Shown one piece after another: positions 1 to 6,733 of a stretch of 11,080 bases of DNA. This DNA is from an uncultured Devosia sp. (GTDB lineage: Bacteria; Pseudomonadota; Alphaproteobacteria; Rhizobiales; Devosiaceae), in contig CAJYKO010000218.1 in NCBI GenBank assembly GCA_913775215.1, forward strand, positions 1 through 11,080. The letters are read 5' to 3'. The notes below the pieces were generated by a model. The model was not told where the DNA came from. It ran no database searches and saw only the letters and a list, made by a program, of their open reading frames with translations. Position 1 is the first letter of the stretch. The number at the start of each line of letters is the position of its first letter. The translations under genes and the position numbers were made by a program.

Positions 1-2
1 TC

Positions 3-194
3 ATCGACGACGTCGAGATCGAGACGCTGATCAAACTCTTTTCAGGGATGAGCCGCGATCGAGTGCGCGAATTGGCGCGGGCGGTGGCGGACAAGGACAA
101 GAGCAATTTCCGCTGCGAAGAGGACGAGTGCGTGGCGCTGGTCAAGAAGCTCGGCGCGCTGGCGGGTGTTTCTGGACTGGAGATGGCAGCATGA
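3..194 (+). CDS. C-terminal end of an unidentified protein (ExoL-like by position)
   Basis: The frame beginning at base 3 is open from the window edge to a TGA at 192-194, giving 63 residues that start IDDVEIETLIKL and end SGLEMAA. The piece is charged and helical, with two cysteines in CEEDEC, and has no membrane segment. Its stop overlaps the next start by 4 nt (ATGA), so it belongs to the same operon as exoA. In Sinorhizobium meliloti the gene directly before exoA in the exoHKLAMONP operon is exoL, a glucosyltransferase, so an ExoL-type enzyme is the natural guess. That rests on gene order only; I do not recognise the residues themselves. The 5' part lies outside the window. Confidence 0.6.
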   Translation: MDDVEIETLIKLFSGMSRDRVRELARAVADKDKSNFRCEEDECVALVKKLGALAGVSGLEMAA

Positions 195-1189
195 GCGCGC
201 GGGTTCTGATTATCGTGCCGACGCTGAATGAAAGCCGGCATATTGCGGGTCTGCTCGATGGGCTGCTGGTCGAAGCCGAGGTGCTCGACGCGACGATCGT
301 CGTTGCCGATGGCGGCAGCCACGATGGGACGCGGGAGATCGTGGCAGCGCGGGCGGCGAGTTCGACGCGTATTCACCTGATTAATAATACGCGCCGCATT
401 CAATCGGCGGCGATCAACCTCGCGGTGGCGCTCTATGGGGATCGCGCGGATTATCTCATTCGCATCGATGCGCATGGGACTTATCCGCCCGACTATTGCC
501 GGGACCTTGTGGCCGAGGCGGAAGAGCGCGGCGTCGGCAGCGTCGTCGTGCCGATGACGACCAAGGGGCATGAGCCGTTTCAGCGGGCGGTGGCGACGGC
601 GCAGAATTCGCCGATCGGCACGGGTGGTTCGGCGCATCGCACGGGCAATGAGAGTGGGCCGGTCGATCATGGGCATCATGCGCTGATGCGGGTCGATGCC
701 TTCCGAGAGGTTGGCGGCTATGACGAGACGTTCCGCGCCAATGAGGATGCGGAGCTTGATTTCCGGCTACGGGCGGCGGGGCACACGATCTGGCTGACCG
801 ACCGGACGGGGATGATCTACTATCCGCGGGCGACGGCCAGCGGGCTCTTCCGCCAGTACTTCGGCTATGGCGGGGGCAGGGCGCGGAATATTCTAAAACA
901 CCGGATGCGGCCGCGGCTGCGGCAGATGGCGCCGTTGGCGATTTTGCCGGTTGTGCTCTTGGCGTTGCTCTCGATCTGGCACTGGGCCTTTCTGGTGCCG
1001 CTGCTGCTCTGGGGCATCGGGTGCATCGCACTCGGCGTGCATGCGGCGAAAAAGTACTATCCCGACTATGACATGCCGATGAGCCTGTCGCCGCTGGTTG
1101 GTTGGGCGGCGATGATTATGCACTTTGCCTGGTCGTCGGGCTTTTGGCTGCATCTGATCCAGCGGTCGTTCCGCAAGGGAGCGGTGTGA
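191..1189 (+). CDS. exoA: Family 2 glycosyltransferase, succinoglycan ExoA type
   Basis: This 332-residue membrane-associated glucosyltransferase is of the ExoA type; ExoA adds a beta-1,3-linked glucose to the lipid-linked succinoglycan precursor in S. meliloti. Visible motifs are the GT-A start IIVPTLNESRHIAGLL (from about residue 7), ADGGSHDGT (39-47), the metal/nucleotide site RIDAH (91-95, DAH rather than DxD), GTGGSAHR (143-150) and NEDAELD (184-190), where an acidic residue is the likely catalytic base. Three hydrophobic segments lie near residues 247-264, 266-285 and 300-322, as in ExoA. The ATG at 191 is chosen because it overlaps the upstream stop (ATGA) and has GGAG at 179-182. An earlier in-frame GTG at 128 only adds residues unlike the family. 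The stop overlaps the exoM start by one base. The linkage made here is inferred from the family. Confidence 0.93.
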   Translation: MSARVLIIVPTLNESRHIAGLLDGLLVEAEVLDATIVVADGGSHDGTREIVAARAASSTRIHLINNTRRIQSAAINLAVALYGDRADYLIRIDAHGTYPPDYCRDLVAEAEERGVGSVVVPMTTKGHEPFQRAVATAQNSPIGTGGSAHRTGNESGPVDHGHHALMRVDAFREVGGYDETFRANEDAELDFRLRAAGHTIWLTDRTGMIYYPRATASGLFRQYFGYGGGRARNILKHRMRPRLRQMAPLAILPVVLLALLSIWHWAFLVPLLLWGIGCIALGVHAAKKYYPDYDMPMSLSPLVGWAAMIMHFAWSSGFWLHLIQRSFRKGAV

Positions 1190-2079
1190 TGGCGCGGATC
1201 GATATCTGTGTTTGCACCTTTCGTCGGCCATTTCTGGCCGAGACGCTGCGCTCGATCGGGCGGCTGGAACGCGGCGGGCATGAGATCCGGGTGATCGTGG
1301 CGGATAATGACACGACGCCATCGGCGCGGGGGCTCGTTGAGGCACTGGCGGCGGAACTGGCTTTGCCGGTGCGCTATGTGCATGCGCCGGAAGCCAATAT
1401 CTGTATCGCGCGCAATGCCTGTCTGGATGCGGCGGAGGGCGACTTCATCGCCTTTGTCGATGACGATGAGACGGTGAGCCCCGGCTGGTTGCTGGCGCTG
1501 TTGGCGCGAGCCGAGGAGACGAGTGCGGCTGCGGTATTAGGGCCGGTGGCGGCAGTTTACGAAGCGGATGCGCCGGATTGGATGCGGCGCGGCGATTTTC
1601 ATTCGACCTATCCGGTCTTTGTCGAGGGCACTATCCGCACGGGTTACACCTGCAATGTGCTGATCCGCTGGACCGCCCCATTCTCGACATTGCGGTTTGA
1701 TCCAAGGTTGGGGAAATCGGGGGGCGAGGATACGTCGTTTTTTTACGCGCTGACCGATCTCGGTGGCACGATCGATTATGCACCTGATGCGCTGGTGGAA
1801 GAGCCAGTGCCAGCGGCGCGAGCTAACATGGGCTGGCTCGTCAAGCGCCGGCTGCGGTTTGGTCAAACGCACGGCATGTTGCTGACAGGGGGGCGGGCCA
1901 AGCGGCTGCCGGCGGTGGGCGCGAAGATCGCGTTCTGCTGCCTGATGACGGGGCTAACGGCCTTTTCGCCGATTGCGCGGCGGCGCAACTGGCTGCGGGC
2001 CATTCTTCACATGGGTGTGGCGGGAGGCATTCTTGGCCTCAGCCAGGCCGAACATTACGGCCATTCGGCCACGTCCTGA
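1189..2079 (+). CDS. exoM: Family 2 glycosyltransferase, succinoglycan ExoM type
   Basis: This 296-residue glycosyltransferase is of the ExoM type; ExoM adds a beta-1,4-linked glucose during assembly of the succinoglycan octasaccharide in S. meliloti. The protein opens with DICVCTFRRPFLAETL, then VADNDTTPSARGLVE, the ExoM-like stretch YVHAPEANICIARNACLDAA, the metal site DDDE (91-94), GDFHSTYPVFVEG, RTGYTCN and SGGEDTSFF with the probable base at E180/D181. Near the end come KRRLRFGQTHG and a hydrophobic stretch that may attach it to the membrane. The start at 1189 shares its A with the exoA stop (TGATG) and has AAGGGAG at 1175-1181. An upstream in-frame start at 1102 lies inside exoA and is rejected. 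Neighbour exoA supports the name; the exact acceptor is inferred. Confidence 0.93.
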   Translation: MARIDICVCTFRRPFLAETLRSIGRLERGGHEIRVIVADNDTTPSARGLVEALAAELALPVRYVHAPEANICIARNACLDAAEGDFIAFVDDDETVSPGWLLALLARAEETSAAAVLGPVAAVYEADAPDWMRRGDFHSTYPVFVEGTIRTGYTCNVLIRWTAPFSTLRFDPRLGKSGGEDTSFFYALTDLGGTIDYAPDALVEEPVPAARANMGWLVKRRLRFGQTHGMLLTGGRAKRLPAVGAKIAFCCLMTGLTAFSPIARRRNWLRAILHMGVAGGILGLSQAEHYGHSATS

Positions 2080-2099
2080 GCCTTCAGGCGGAGAACCAC

Positions 2100-4340
2100 A
2101 TGCTTGAAAAGAACCCCTTTCCCGAAGCCATGGCGCCGCAGCCATCGGACCTCAAGACCATAGACCTCGACCGCATCTTTTCGCTGGTGCGGCGGCAGGC
2201 CTGGATCCTTGGGCTCTGCGTGGCCGCCATGGTGGCGCTGGCGGTGTTTTACCTCACGCTGGCGCCGCGCAGCTATATGTCGGCGGGGCAGATCCTGATC
2301 GACAAGAAGCTCGAACAGGTAACGAGCGGGGAACAGACGGCGACGAGTTCGACCGATCTCGAAGCGCAGGTGCTCAACCAGATCGAGGTTCTGCGCTCGA
2401 GCCGCGTGGCCAAGGCGGTGGCGGAAGCGGAAAACCTGATGACCGATCAGGAATTTCTCAATCCGCCGCCCTCGTTCAGCCAGCGGGTGAAGAGCCTTTT
2501 CGGGCTTGGATCGGGCGGGGCAACGGGAACGCGGGAAGCAACGCTCGATGAAGTTGCCGGAATGCTGCGCGCCAATGTGGCGGTGGACCGCATGGGGCGC
2601 TCTTCGATCATTCGGGTGGGCTATGAAGCGGCGACGCCGGAACTGGCGCAGCGGATCGCGCGGGCCTATGGGCAGGCGCTGCTGCAGGATCAGCTCAATG
2701 CCGAACTCGAAGCGACCGGCGCGGCGGCCGATTGGCTGCAGCAGCGGCTCGCCGAGATTGGCGAAAGCCAGCGCCAGGCGATTTTGGCGATCGAGCAATA
2801 TCGCAAGGAAACCGGGCTCAGCGTGGGTCAGGATCGCGACCTGACCAATCAGCGGATCGAAACGCTCTCGACCCAGCTTGCCGAGGCGCAGGCGGAGACG
2901 GCACGACTGCGGGCACTATCCGGGCAGGTCGAGGCGGTGATCGCGGAAGGGCCGGAATCGGCTTCGGCGTCTGTGTCGCTCTTGGCCGGAGCGCAATCGG
3001 ATCCGGCGGAGATTTCGCTTTTGCGCAATCAGGTGGCGACGCTGACGAGCCGGATTGCCGAGGTGGAGGGCACCTATGGCCCGGATCATCCGCAGCTTGC
3101 CGTCTTGCGCGCGGAAAAGACCGCGCTCGATAATCGCATCTTTGCGCTGCTGCAGAACCTTGGGCAGCAATATCGGACGCAGCTTGCCATTGCGCAGCAG
3201 GCCGAGGCCGGGCTGCGGGCCGATATCGATGCCGAGGGCCAGAGTGCCGGGGCGATCAGCCAGGAACAGGTGCGCCTCAATGAATTGCAGCAACGCTCGG
3301 ACGCGTTGCGGGCGCTCTATAATAGCTATCTGACGCGCTACGAAGAGGCGGTGCAGCGCCAGAGTTTCCCGATCCCTTCGGTGCGGATCGTGACCGAAGC
3401 GCTGATGCCGGACGATCCATCGAGCCCGCGGACGGTTGTGATCCTGATGGCAGCGATCATCGCCGGGTGCTTTGCCGGCGCGGTTCTGGGCATGCTGAAT
3501 GAATTGCGCGAGCGCGGATTCCGCACCGGGGCGCAGGTGCGCCAGCAATTGGGCCTGCGGTTCCTTGGCTATATGCCGAAGCTACAGCTTGGGGCGGATG
3601 ACACACAGGACATCCGGCGCAAGACCATTCGCATGCTGGTGCGCGGGGCGCTCGGTAGCAAGATGGGCCGCCGCTGGGGGGCGCCCTTTATCGAGTCCTT
3701 GAAGGCGACGCGGCTGGTGTTGCAGCCGGTGGCCGAGCGGGCAAGCCCGGTTCTGGGCGTGGTTTCGGTTTTGCCGGGCGAGGGGAAATCGACCTTTGCG
3801 CTATCGCTGGCCGAGATGCTGAGCGAATCCGGGGCGCGGGTTCTCCTTGTCGATGCCGATGTGGCGCCGGATATGGATGCGATGTCGCGCCGGGTGGTGC
3901 CGCTGCAGCCGGCGGAATGGCGCAGCGTCGCGACGACGGATGTCGAAAGCGGGATTGTCACGATTTCGGCGGGTGCTGCGGAGGTCGGCGGCGGGGATCT
4001 CTCGAGCATTGCGATGCAGAAGATGCTCTCGGAGGCGCGGAGCCAATTCGACTATATCATCCTCGATCTGCCGGCACTGGGGCCAGTGATCGATGCGCTG
4101 ACCGTGTTGCCATTTACCGATGCGAGCGTCTTGGTGACCGAATGGGGCAAGACACCGCGGCGGCTGGTGCGCAGCGTGCTGGAGCACGAGCCGGAGCTGG
4201 CGGACCATATGGTGGGCGTGGTGCTCAACAAGGTCGACCTTGGGACGCTGCCGAAATTCACCGATATCGGGGGGATGGAGCGGTTTGCCTATAAGCGACG
4301 CGGGAAGGTTCAGGATCGGGAATTGGAAACGGCGCCATAG
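2100..4340 (+). CDS. exoP: Polysaccharide co-polymerase fused to BY-kinase domain, ExoP type
   Basis: This 746-residue inner-membrane protein controls polymer length and export (PCP-2a class: Wzz domain plus bacterial tyrosine-kinase-like ATPase). A first membrane segment lies near residues 36-54 after a short cytoplasmic N-terminus. A long periplasmic region rich in Gln/Glu/Ala coiled coil follows (about 195-400), then the proline-rich motif MPDDPSSPRT and a second membrane segment at about 445-468. The cytoplasmic ATPase has the helix ESLKATR (532-538, a variant of EX2RX2R), Walker A LPGEGKST (558-565), Walker A' VLLVDAD (581-587) and Walker B IILDLP (653-658). The A' motif lacks the usual arginine after DxD, and the C-terminal tail has one tyrosine (Y731) instead of a cluster. 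GGAG at 2090-2093 supports the first ATG over Met11. Length is close to S. meliloti ExoP. It follows exoM by 20 nt and ends the operon. Confidence 0.95.
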   Translation: MLEKNPFPEAMAPQPSDLKTIDLDRIFSLVRRQAWILGLCVAAMVALAVFYLTLAPRSYMSAGQILIDKKLEQVTSGEQTATSSTDLEAQVLNQIEVLRSSRVAKAVAEAENLMTDQEFLNPPPSFSQRVKSLFGLGSGGATGTREATLDEVAGMLRANVAVDRMGRSSIIRVGYEAATPELAQRIARAYGQALLQDQLNAELEATGAAADWLQQRLAEIGESQRQAILAIEQYRKETGLSVGQDRDLTNQRIETLSTQLAEAQAETARLRALSGQVEAVIAEGPESASASVSLLAGAQSDPAEISLLRNQVATLTSRIAEVEGTYGPDHPQLAVLRAEKTALDNRIFALLQNLGQQYRTQLAIAQQAEAGLRADIDAEGQSAGAISQEQVRLNELQQRSDALRALYNSYLTRYEEAVQRQSFPIPSVRIVTEALMPDDPSSPRTVVILMAAIIAGCFAGAVLGMLNELRERGFRTGAQVRQQLGLRFLGYMPKLQLGADDTQDIRRKTIRMLVRGALGSKMGRRWGAPFIESLKATRLVLQPVAERASPVLGVVSVLPGEGKSTFALSLAEMLSESGARVLLVDADVAPDMDAMSRRVVPLQPAEWRSVATTDVESGIVTISAGAAEVGGGDLSSIAMQKMLSEARSQFDYIILDLPALGPVIDALTVLPFTDASVLVTEWGKTPRRLVRSVLEHEPELADHMVGVVLNKVDLGTLPKFTDIGGMERFAYKRRGKVQDRELETAP

Positions 4341-4351
4341 GGCGCCGTTTT
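4327..4351 (+). terminator. Intrinsic terminator overlapping the exoP stop codon
   Basis: AAACGGCGCC (4327-4336) and GGCGCCGTTT (4341-4350) form a perfect 10-bp stem around a 4-nt loop ATAG. The right arm ends in GTTTT, followed by GGCTTTT. The exoP stop codon TAG (4338-4340) sits in the loop, so translation must run into the hairpin. A GC-rich stem with a short T tract fits Rho-independent termination of the exoAMP operon. The stem is symmetric and might also act weakly from the other strand. Confidence 0.82.
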
Positions 4352-4392
4352 GGCTTTTGGGGGCGCGAGGGGCGTGCGGCTACAGCAAGCGC

Positions 4393-4563
4393 TTATTTTT
4401 CGTCTTCAGCGAGGATGCTCTGGGCGATCTGCGCGACAGTTCGGTCCGAGAAGTCCCGTCTTTCGGCCTGTTCGATACCTTGCGCGAGATGGCGTTTCAG
4501 AAATTCGAGTTTAATCTCGTCATCGATGCGACGTCGCGTTTTTGAATGAGGGGCTTTTTGCAT
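4393..4563 (-). CDS. Small ORF resembling the C-terminal half of a ParD-type antitoxin; possible remnant
   Basis: From the ATG at 4563 the minus strand encodes 56 residues, starting MQKAPHSKTRRRIDDEIKLE and ending QIAQSILAEDEK. The middle (FLKRHLAQGIEQAERRDFSD, then a short helix) resembles the C-terminal part of ParD/ribbon-helix-helix antitoxins, which commonly read LRxxIxxGxxxxxRGEF. GGAG stands 10 nt before the ATG; a GTG one codon upstream (4566) would sit at better spacing. The frame stays open to a GTG at 4650, but the added residues look random. No RelE/ParE-like toxin follows between 4392 and exoP, and no N-terminal ribbon-helix-helix domain is evident. It may be an orphan short antitoxin, a decayed one, or a chance ORF. 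The resemblance is from memory of the family. Confidence 0.42.
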   Translation of the reverse strand: MQKAPHSKTRRRIDDEIKLEFLKRHLAQGIEQAERRDFSDRTVAQIAQSILAEDEK

Positions 4564-4640
4564 CACCGAACTGCTCCACTGCTGTTGGCGACACCTGACT
4601 CGGCAGCAGCAATTCGAACCATAGCGTGTGGAGGTCGCAA

Positions 4641-4654
4641 GACGGTGCACCGTC
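4641..4654. repeat. 14-bp perfect palindrome
   Basis: GACGGTGCACCGTC reads the same on both strands with no spacer. It lies in the non-coding stretch upstream (on the minus strand) of the antitoxin-like ORF, about 80 nt from its ATG. A spacerless perfect palindrome is the expected shape for a dimeric repressor site, and antitoxins of this kind often bind such sites, but that link is inference. It could also be chance in GC-rich DNA. Confidence 0.5.
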
Positions 4655-4720
4655 GACTGGCACTTTAGAGATTTATTGGATTTGGGAAAAGATTAGTCAG
4701 ATTGCTGATGAGACGGGAAT

Positions 4721-4793
4721 ACCCCTCATCCGGCCCGTTGGGCCATCCCCGCTTTCGCGAGGACAGGCCCTTCTCCCACAAAGGGGAGAAGGA
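4721..4793. repeat. RIME-like intergenic palindromic element
   Basis: The stretch starts ACCCCTCATCCGGCCC and holds two hairpins: GGCCC/GGGCC (4732-4736 with 4740-4744, loop GTT) and CCTTCTCCC/GGGAGAAGG (4769-4777 with 4784-4792, 6-nt loop). This arrangement (CCCTCATCCGGCC, a GGCC palindrome, then CTTCTCCCC...GGGGAGAAGG) is the well-known form of RIME-type mosaic elements, which occur in many copies between genes in rhizobia and relatives. It sits just past the 3' end of the galU gene and may shape the end of that transcript. Copy number cannot be seen from one window. Confidence 0.75.
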
Positions 4794-4811
4794 AGTCTGT
4801 GCGTGTTGAGG

Positions 4812-5723
4812 CTATTCCGCAGCCACTTTCATGCCGTCGATGAGGGCGGTGTGGAGGCCGAGCTTGGAGAGGGCGGCGAGGAAATCTTCGGCGATGTCGT
4901 CGCGGTCGAGGGCATAGGCAACGTTGGCGGCGAGGAAGCCGACCTTAGAGCCGCAGTCGAAGGACTGGCCTTCATATTTGACGCCGGCGAAGGGCTGGGA
5001 CTTCATCAGAGTCTGCATGGCGTCGGTGAGCTGGATTTCCCCGCCCGCGCCGCGGGGTTGATCGGCGAGGAGGCTGAAAATCTCGGGCTGCAGGATATAG
5101 CGGCCGGAGATGATGAGGTTGGACGGAGCATCCTGCGGCTTTGGTTTTTCGACCATTTCGGTGATGGCAAAGCCGCCATCGGTACCGGCGCCGCGGCCGA
5201 CGACGCCATAGGATGAGACTTCCTGGGGCGGTACTTCTTCGACGGCGATGACATTGCCGCCGGTGGTTTCATAGGCTTCGATCATCTGCTTGAGGACGCC
5301 GCGGCGGCCCTTAAACAGCATGTCGGGGAGGAGCAGCGCAAAGGGTTCATCGCCGACGATATCGCGTGCGCACCAGACGGCATGACCGAGGCCGAGCGGC
5401 TCCTGCTGGCGGGTGAAGCTCGTGCGGCCGGCCGAGGGCAGGTCCTGGCGGAGTTCTTCGAGTGCCTTGAGCTTGCCGCGGGTTTCGAGCGTCGTTTCAA
5501 GCTCGAACTGGCGATCGAAATGGTCTTCGATGACGCCTTTGTTGCGGCCGGTGACGAAGACGAAATGGGTGATTCCGGCTTCCTTGGCTTCATCCACCGC
5601 ATATTGAATGAGGGGACGATCGACCACCGTCAGCATCTCTTTCGGCATGGCCTTTGTGGCTGGCAGGAAACGGGTTCCAAGGCCAGCGACGGGAAAAACG
5701 GCAGTCTTGACGCGTTTAACCAC
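4812..5723 (-). CDS. exoN: UTP-glucose-1-phosphate uridylyltransferase (ExoN/GalU)
   Basis: This cytosolic enzyme makes UDP-glucose from UTP and glucose-1-phosphate, the donor for most glucosyl transfers in succinoglycan-type synthesis. The 303-residue protein carries the nucleotide-binding signature FPVAGLGTRFLPATKAMPKE (10-29), then DRPLIQYAVDEA, VFVTGRNKGVIEDHFD, GLGHAVWCA, LLPDML (where the family usually has DD), EKP, SGRYIL, GEIQLTDAM and FDCGSKVGFLAANVAYAL near the end. Length matches GalU. The GTG at 5723 is preferred because AGGAG lies 6 nt upstream and the protein then starts VVKRVKTAVFPVAGLG as in the family; an in-frame upstream start at 5777 adds 18 unrelated residues. In S. meliloti exoN lies between exoO and exoP in one operon; here it stands alone, converging on exoP. 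Confidence 0.95.
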   Translation of the reverse strand: MVKRVKTAVFPVAGLGTRFLPATKAMPKEMLTVVDRPLIQYAVDEAKEAGITHFVFVTGRNKGVIEDHFDRQFELETTLETRGKLKALEELRQDLPSAGRTSFTRQQEPLGLGHAVWCARDIVGDEPFALLLPDMLFKGRRGVLKQMIEAYETTGGNVIAVEEVPPQEVSSYGVVGRGAGTDGGFAITEMVEKPKPQDAPSNLIISGRYILQPEIFSLLADQPRGAGGEIQLTDAMQTLMKSQPFAGVKYEGQSFDCGSKVGFLAANVAYALDRDDIAEDFLAALSKLGLHTALIDGMKVAAE

Positions 5724-6107
5724 GGCTATCTCCTGATTGAGGGTAACAACGGGGTGAATTGGAACACGCAAAAGCAAGTCGAGAAAGCTTAAAGCGCTAT
5801 TGCCGGTGCATGGCTTGCTTGCAGATTTGACGTTGTTTCATTCTGTCCCAATTGGGGCGGCCCAGGCGATGGCAAGGGGAAAGACGGCGCGATCGATTTG
5901 GACGGGATTGAGTATTGGCAGGTTCAACACAAGTCTAGAAGACAACCTATCGCCGATGTGCGACGTTGGACCCAACAAGGCTCCGTGCGATCCCTTACTA
6001 CGCAGTCGTGAAGGACGATCGTATTCTCAAGGTCCCGGGAGGGGTGTATTTACGAAAGCCTGATAGGCAGAAAGCACGAACGTGCCGGGCAGGATCGGCC
6101 TGCCGCA
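5724..6107. other. Intergenic region between exoN/galU and the small membrane gene
   Basis: The galU promoter on the minus strand must lie here, since the gene has no upstream partner, but I see no clear -35/-10 pair. The best weak candidate on the minus strand is TTGGGA, 17 nt, AAATCT (about 5826-5854). Short open stretches start at TTG codons (5800, 5966) without good ribosome sites, and their translations look like random coding. I see no RNA gene or convincing terminator in it. Confidence 0.45.
5730..5734 (-). promoter_or_regulatory. Ribosome binding site fixing the GTG start of exoN/galU
   Basis: The minus strand reads AGGAG, then ATAGCC, then GTG. The strong Shine-Dalgarno match at 6-nt spacing decides for the GTG at 5723 over the in-frame upstream candidate at 5777. 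Confidence 0.8.
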
Positions 6108-6113
6108 GGGAGG
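6108..6113 (+). promoter_or_regulatory. Ribosome binding site for the 60-residue membrane protein
   Basis: GGGAGG lies 5 nt before the GTG at 6119. It separates the likely real start from the longer open frame that runs back to 5966. Confidence 0.6.
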
Positions 6114-6118
6114 CGAGG

Positions 6119-6301
6119 GTGAACGGAAAACGGCCAGAGGACAGCGCGGCGCACAAGGCGCCCCTGACGGCCCCGACGAGGGCGGACGAACGCGCGCCCT
6201 TTCCATGGCCCTGGGGACTTGTCGCCATCGGCGTCATGGCACTTGCCTGGGTCGGTATCTATCTTGTCTGGAACGGCGTGGTTTTCCTTTTTAACCTCTA
6301 G
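6119..6301 (+). CDS. Small single-pass membrane protein, function unknown
   Basis: The GTG at 6119, with GGGAGG 5 nt upstream, opens a 60-residue frame ending in TAG at 6299-6301. The first 27 residues are hydrophilic and rich in Ala, Lys, Arg, Glu and Pro. A proline/tryptophan patch (PFPWPWG) leads into about 25 hydrophobic residues, LVAIGVMALAWVGIYLVWNG and a short VVFLFNL end, so one membrane helix near the C-terminus is likely. I do not recognise the family. It lies between divergent galU and the exoY operon with about 430 nt before exoY, so a link to polysaccharide synthesis is not shown. The sharp hydrophilic-to-hydrophobic layout and the ribosome site argue for a real gene. Confidence 0.6.
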   Translation: MNGKRPEDSAAHKAPLTAPTRADERAPFPWPWGLVAIGVMALAWVGIYLVWNGVVFLFNL

Positions 6302-6425
6302 GGCATGAGTGTGAACTCGGCTTTTCGTCAGCCGGTTATTTGCAGGGCGGTGGCGGCCAGAGTTTAGGCTGCATTTTAACTTCTCTCTTCCAAAAGTTTG
6401 AGCACTCAATACTTTATCGGATGAT

Positions 6426-6449
6426 TTGCGTTGGTTGGCGCTGACGCAA
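6426..6449. repeat. Inverted repeat TTGCGT-N12-ACGCAA
   Basis: TTGCGT (6426-6431) and ACGCAA (6444-6449) are perfect inverted copies 12 nt apart, and the flanks GAT and TC extend the symmetry with one bulged base. The centre-to-centre distance of 18 nt is not far from two helical turns. It could be an operator half-site pair for the exoY operon or a chance match. Confidence 0.35.
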
Positions 6450-6522
6450 TCGGGTGATTTTGTGGCTGGCCGTCTGCATGACTGCCATGCGCACTGAGCG
6501 TTGCCATGCATTTCCGATCATG

Positions 6523-6578
6523 TTTGCCTGCACCTCATGCCGGACGAGGTTAATGCTTCGTATCTTCCGGCAGGCAAA
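6523..6578. repeat. 9-bp inverted repeat in the exoY leader
   Basis: TTTGCCTGC (6523-6531) and GCAGGCAAA (6570-6578) are perfect inverted copies with 38 nt between them, about 155 nt before exoY. A nested GCCGG/TTCCGG pair lies inside. It could form a long-looped hairpin in a leader RNA or mark two sites for a DNA-binding regulator. No known regulator motif is recognised. Confidence 0.45.
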
Positions 6579-6733
6579 TGCGGCGTCTCCGGATTGCGGT
6601 TCGGAGTCCACAATCTGAATGAGTCAAACCCGGTTTTCCGCGTGAGCAATGCCGCTTGCGTGAACCCTTTTGCACGTCACCAGCGGCGGGTCGTCTCGCC
6701 TTCTTAGCAAGCCCCTTTGCGAGAGAATTCGTT

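Larger units (their letters stand above)
6302..6733 (+). promoter_or_regulatory. Non-coding leader upstream of the exoY operon, with inverted repeats
   Basis: These 432 nt hold no credible gene; open frames at 6501-6707 (plus) and 6414-6611 (minus) lack ribosome sites and family-like sequence. As the exoY operon has no other upstream space, its promoter should lie here, but no confident sigma-70 pair is visible. Inverted repeats occur at 6426-6449, 6523-6578 and 6587-6606 (CTCCG/CGGAG). A weak hairpin at 6318-6334 follows the small membrane gene. The exoY ribosome site is poor (GAGAG at 6721-6725). Confidence 0.5.

Noticed and set aside
2055..2798. 247-codon minus-strand frame opposite exoP
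   Set aside because: Arg/His/Pro-rich antisense shadow of a strong coding region; no motif or ribosome site.
4600..4632. TTCGAACC in the exoP-galU gap as a tRNA T-arm remnant or attachment site
   Set aside because: The flanking bases on the minus strand do not form the 5-bp T stem or an acceptor end, so a chance match is likelier.
4626..5216. 196-codon plus-strand frame opposite galU
   Set aside because: Complement of the galU coding sequence; the translation is Gly/Glu-rich without family signatures.
5800..6063. Possible 87-codon gene between galU and the small membrane gene
   Set aside because: TTG start, no ribosome site and no recognisable pattern.
6318..6334. Hairpin CGGCT/AGCCG after the small membrane gene, as a terminator
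   Set aside because: Only a 5-bp stem with a 7-nt loop and no T tract.
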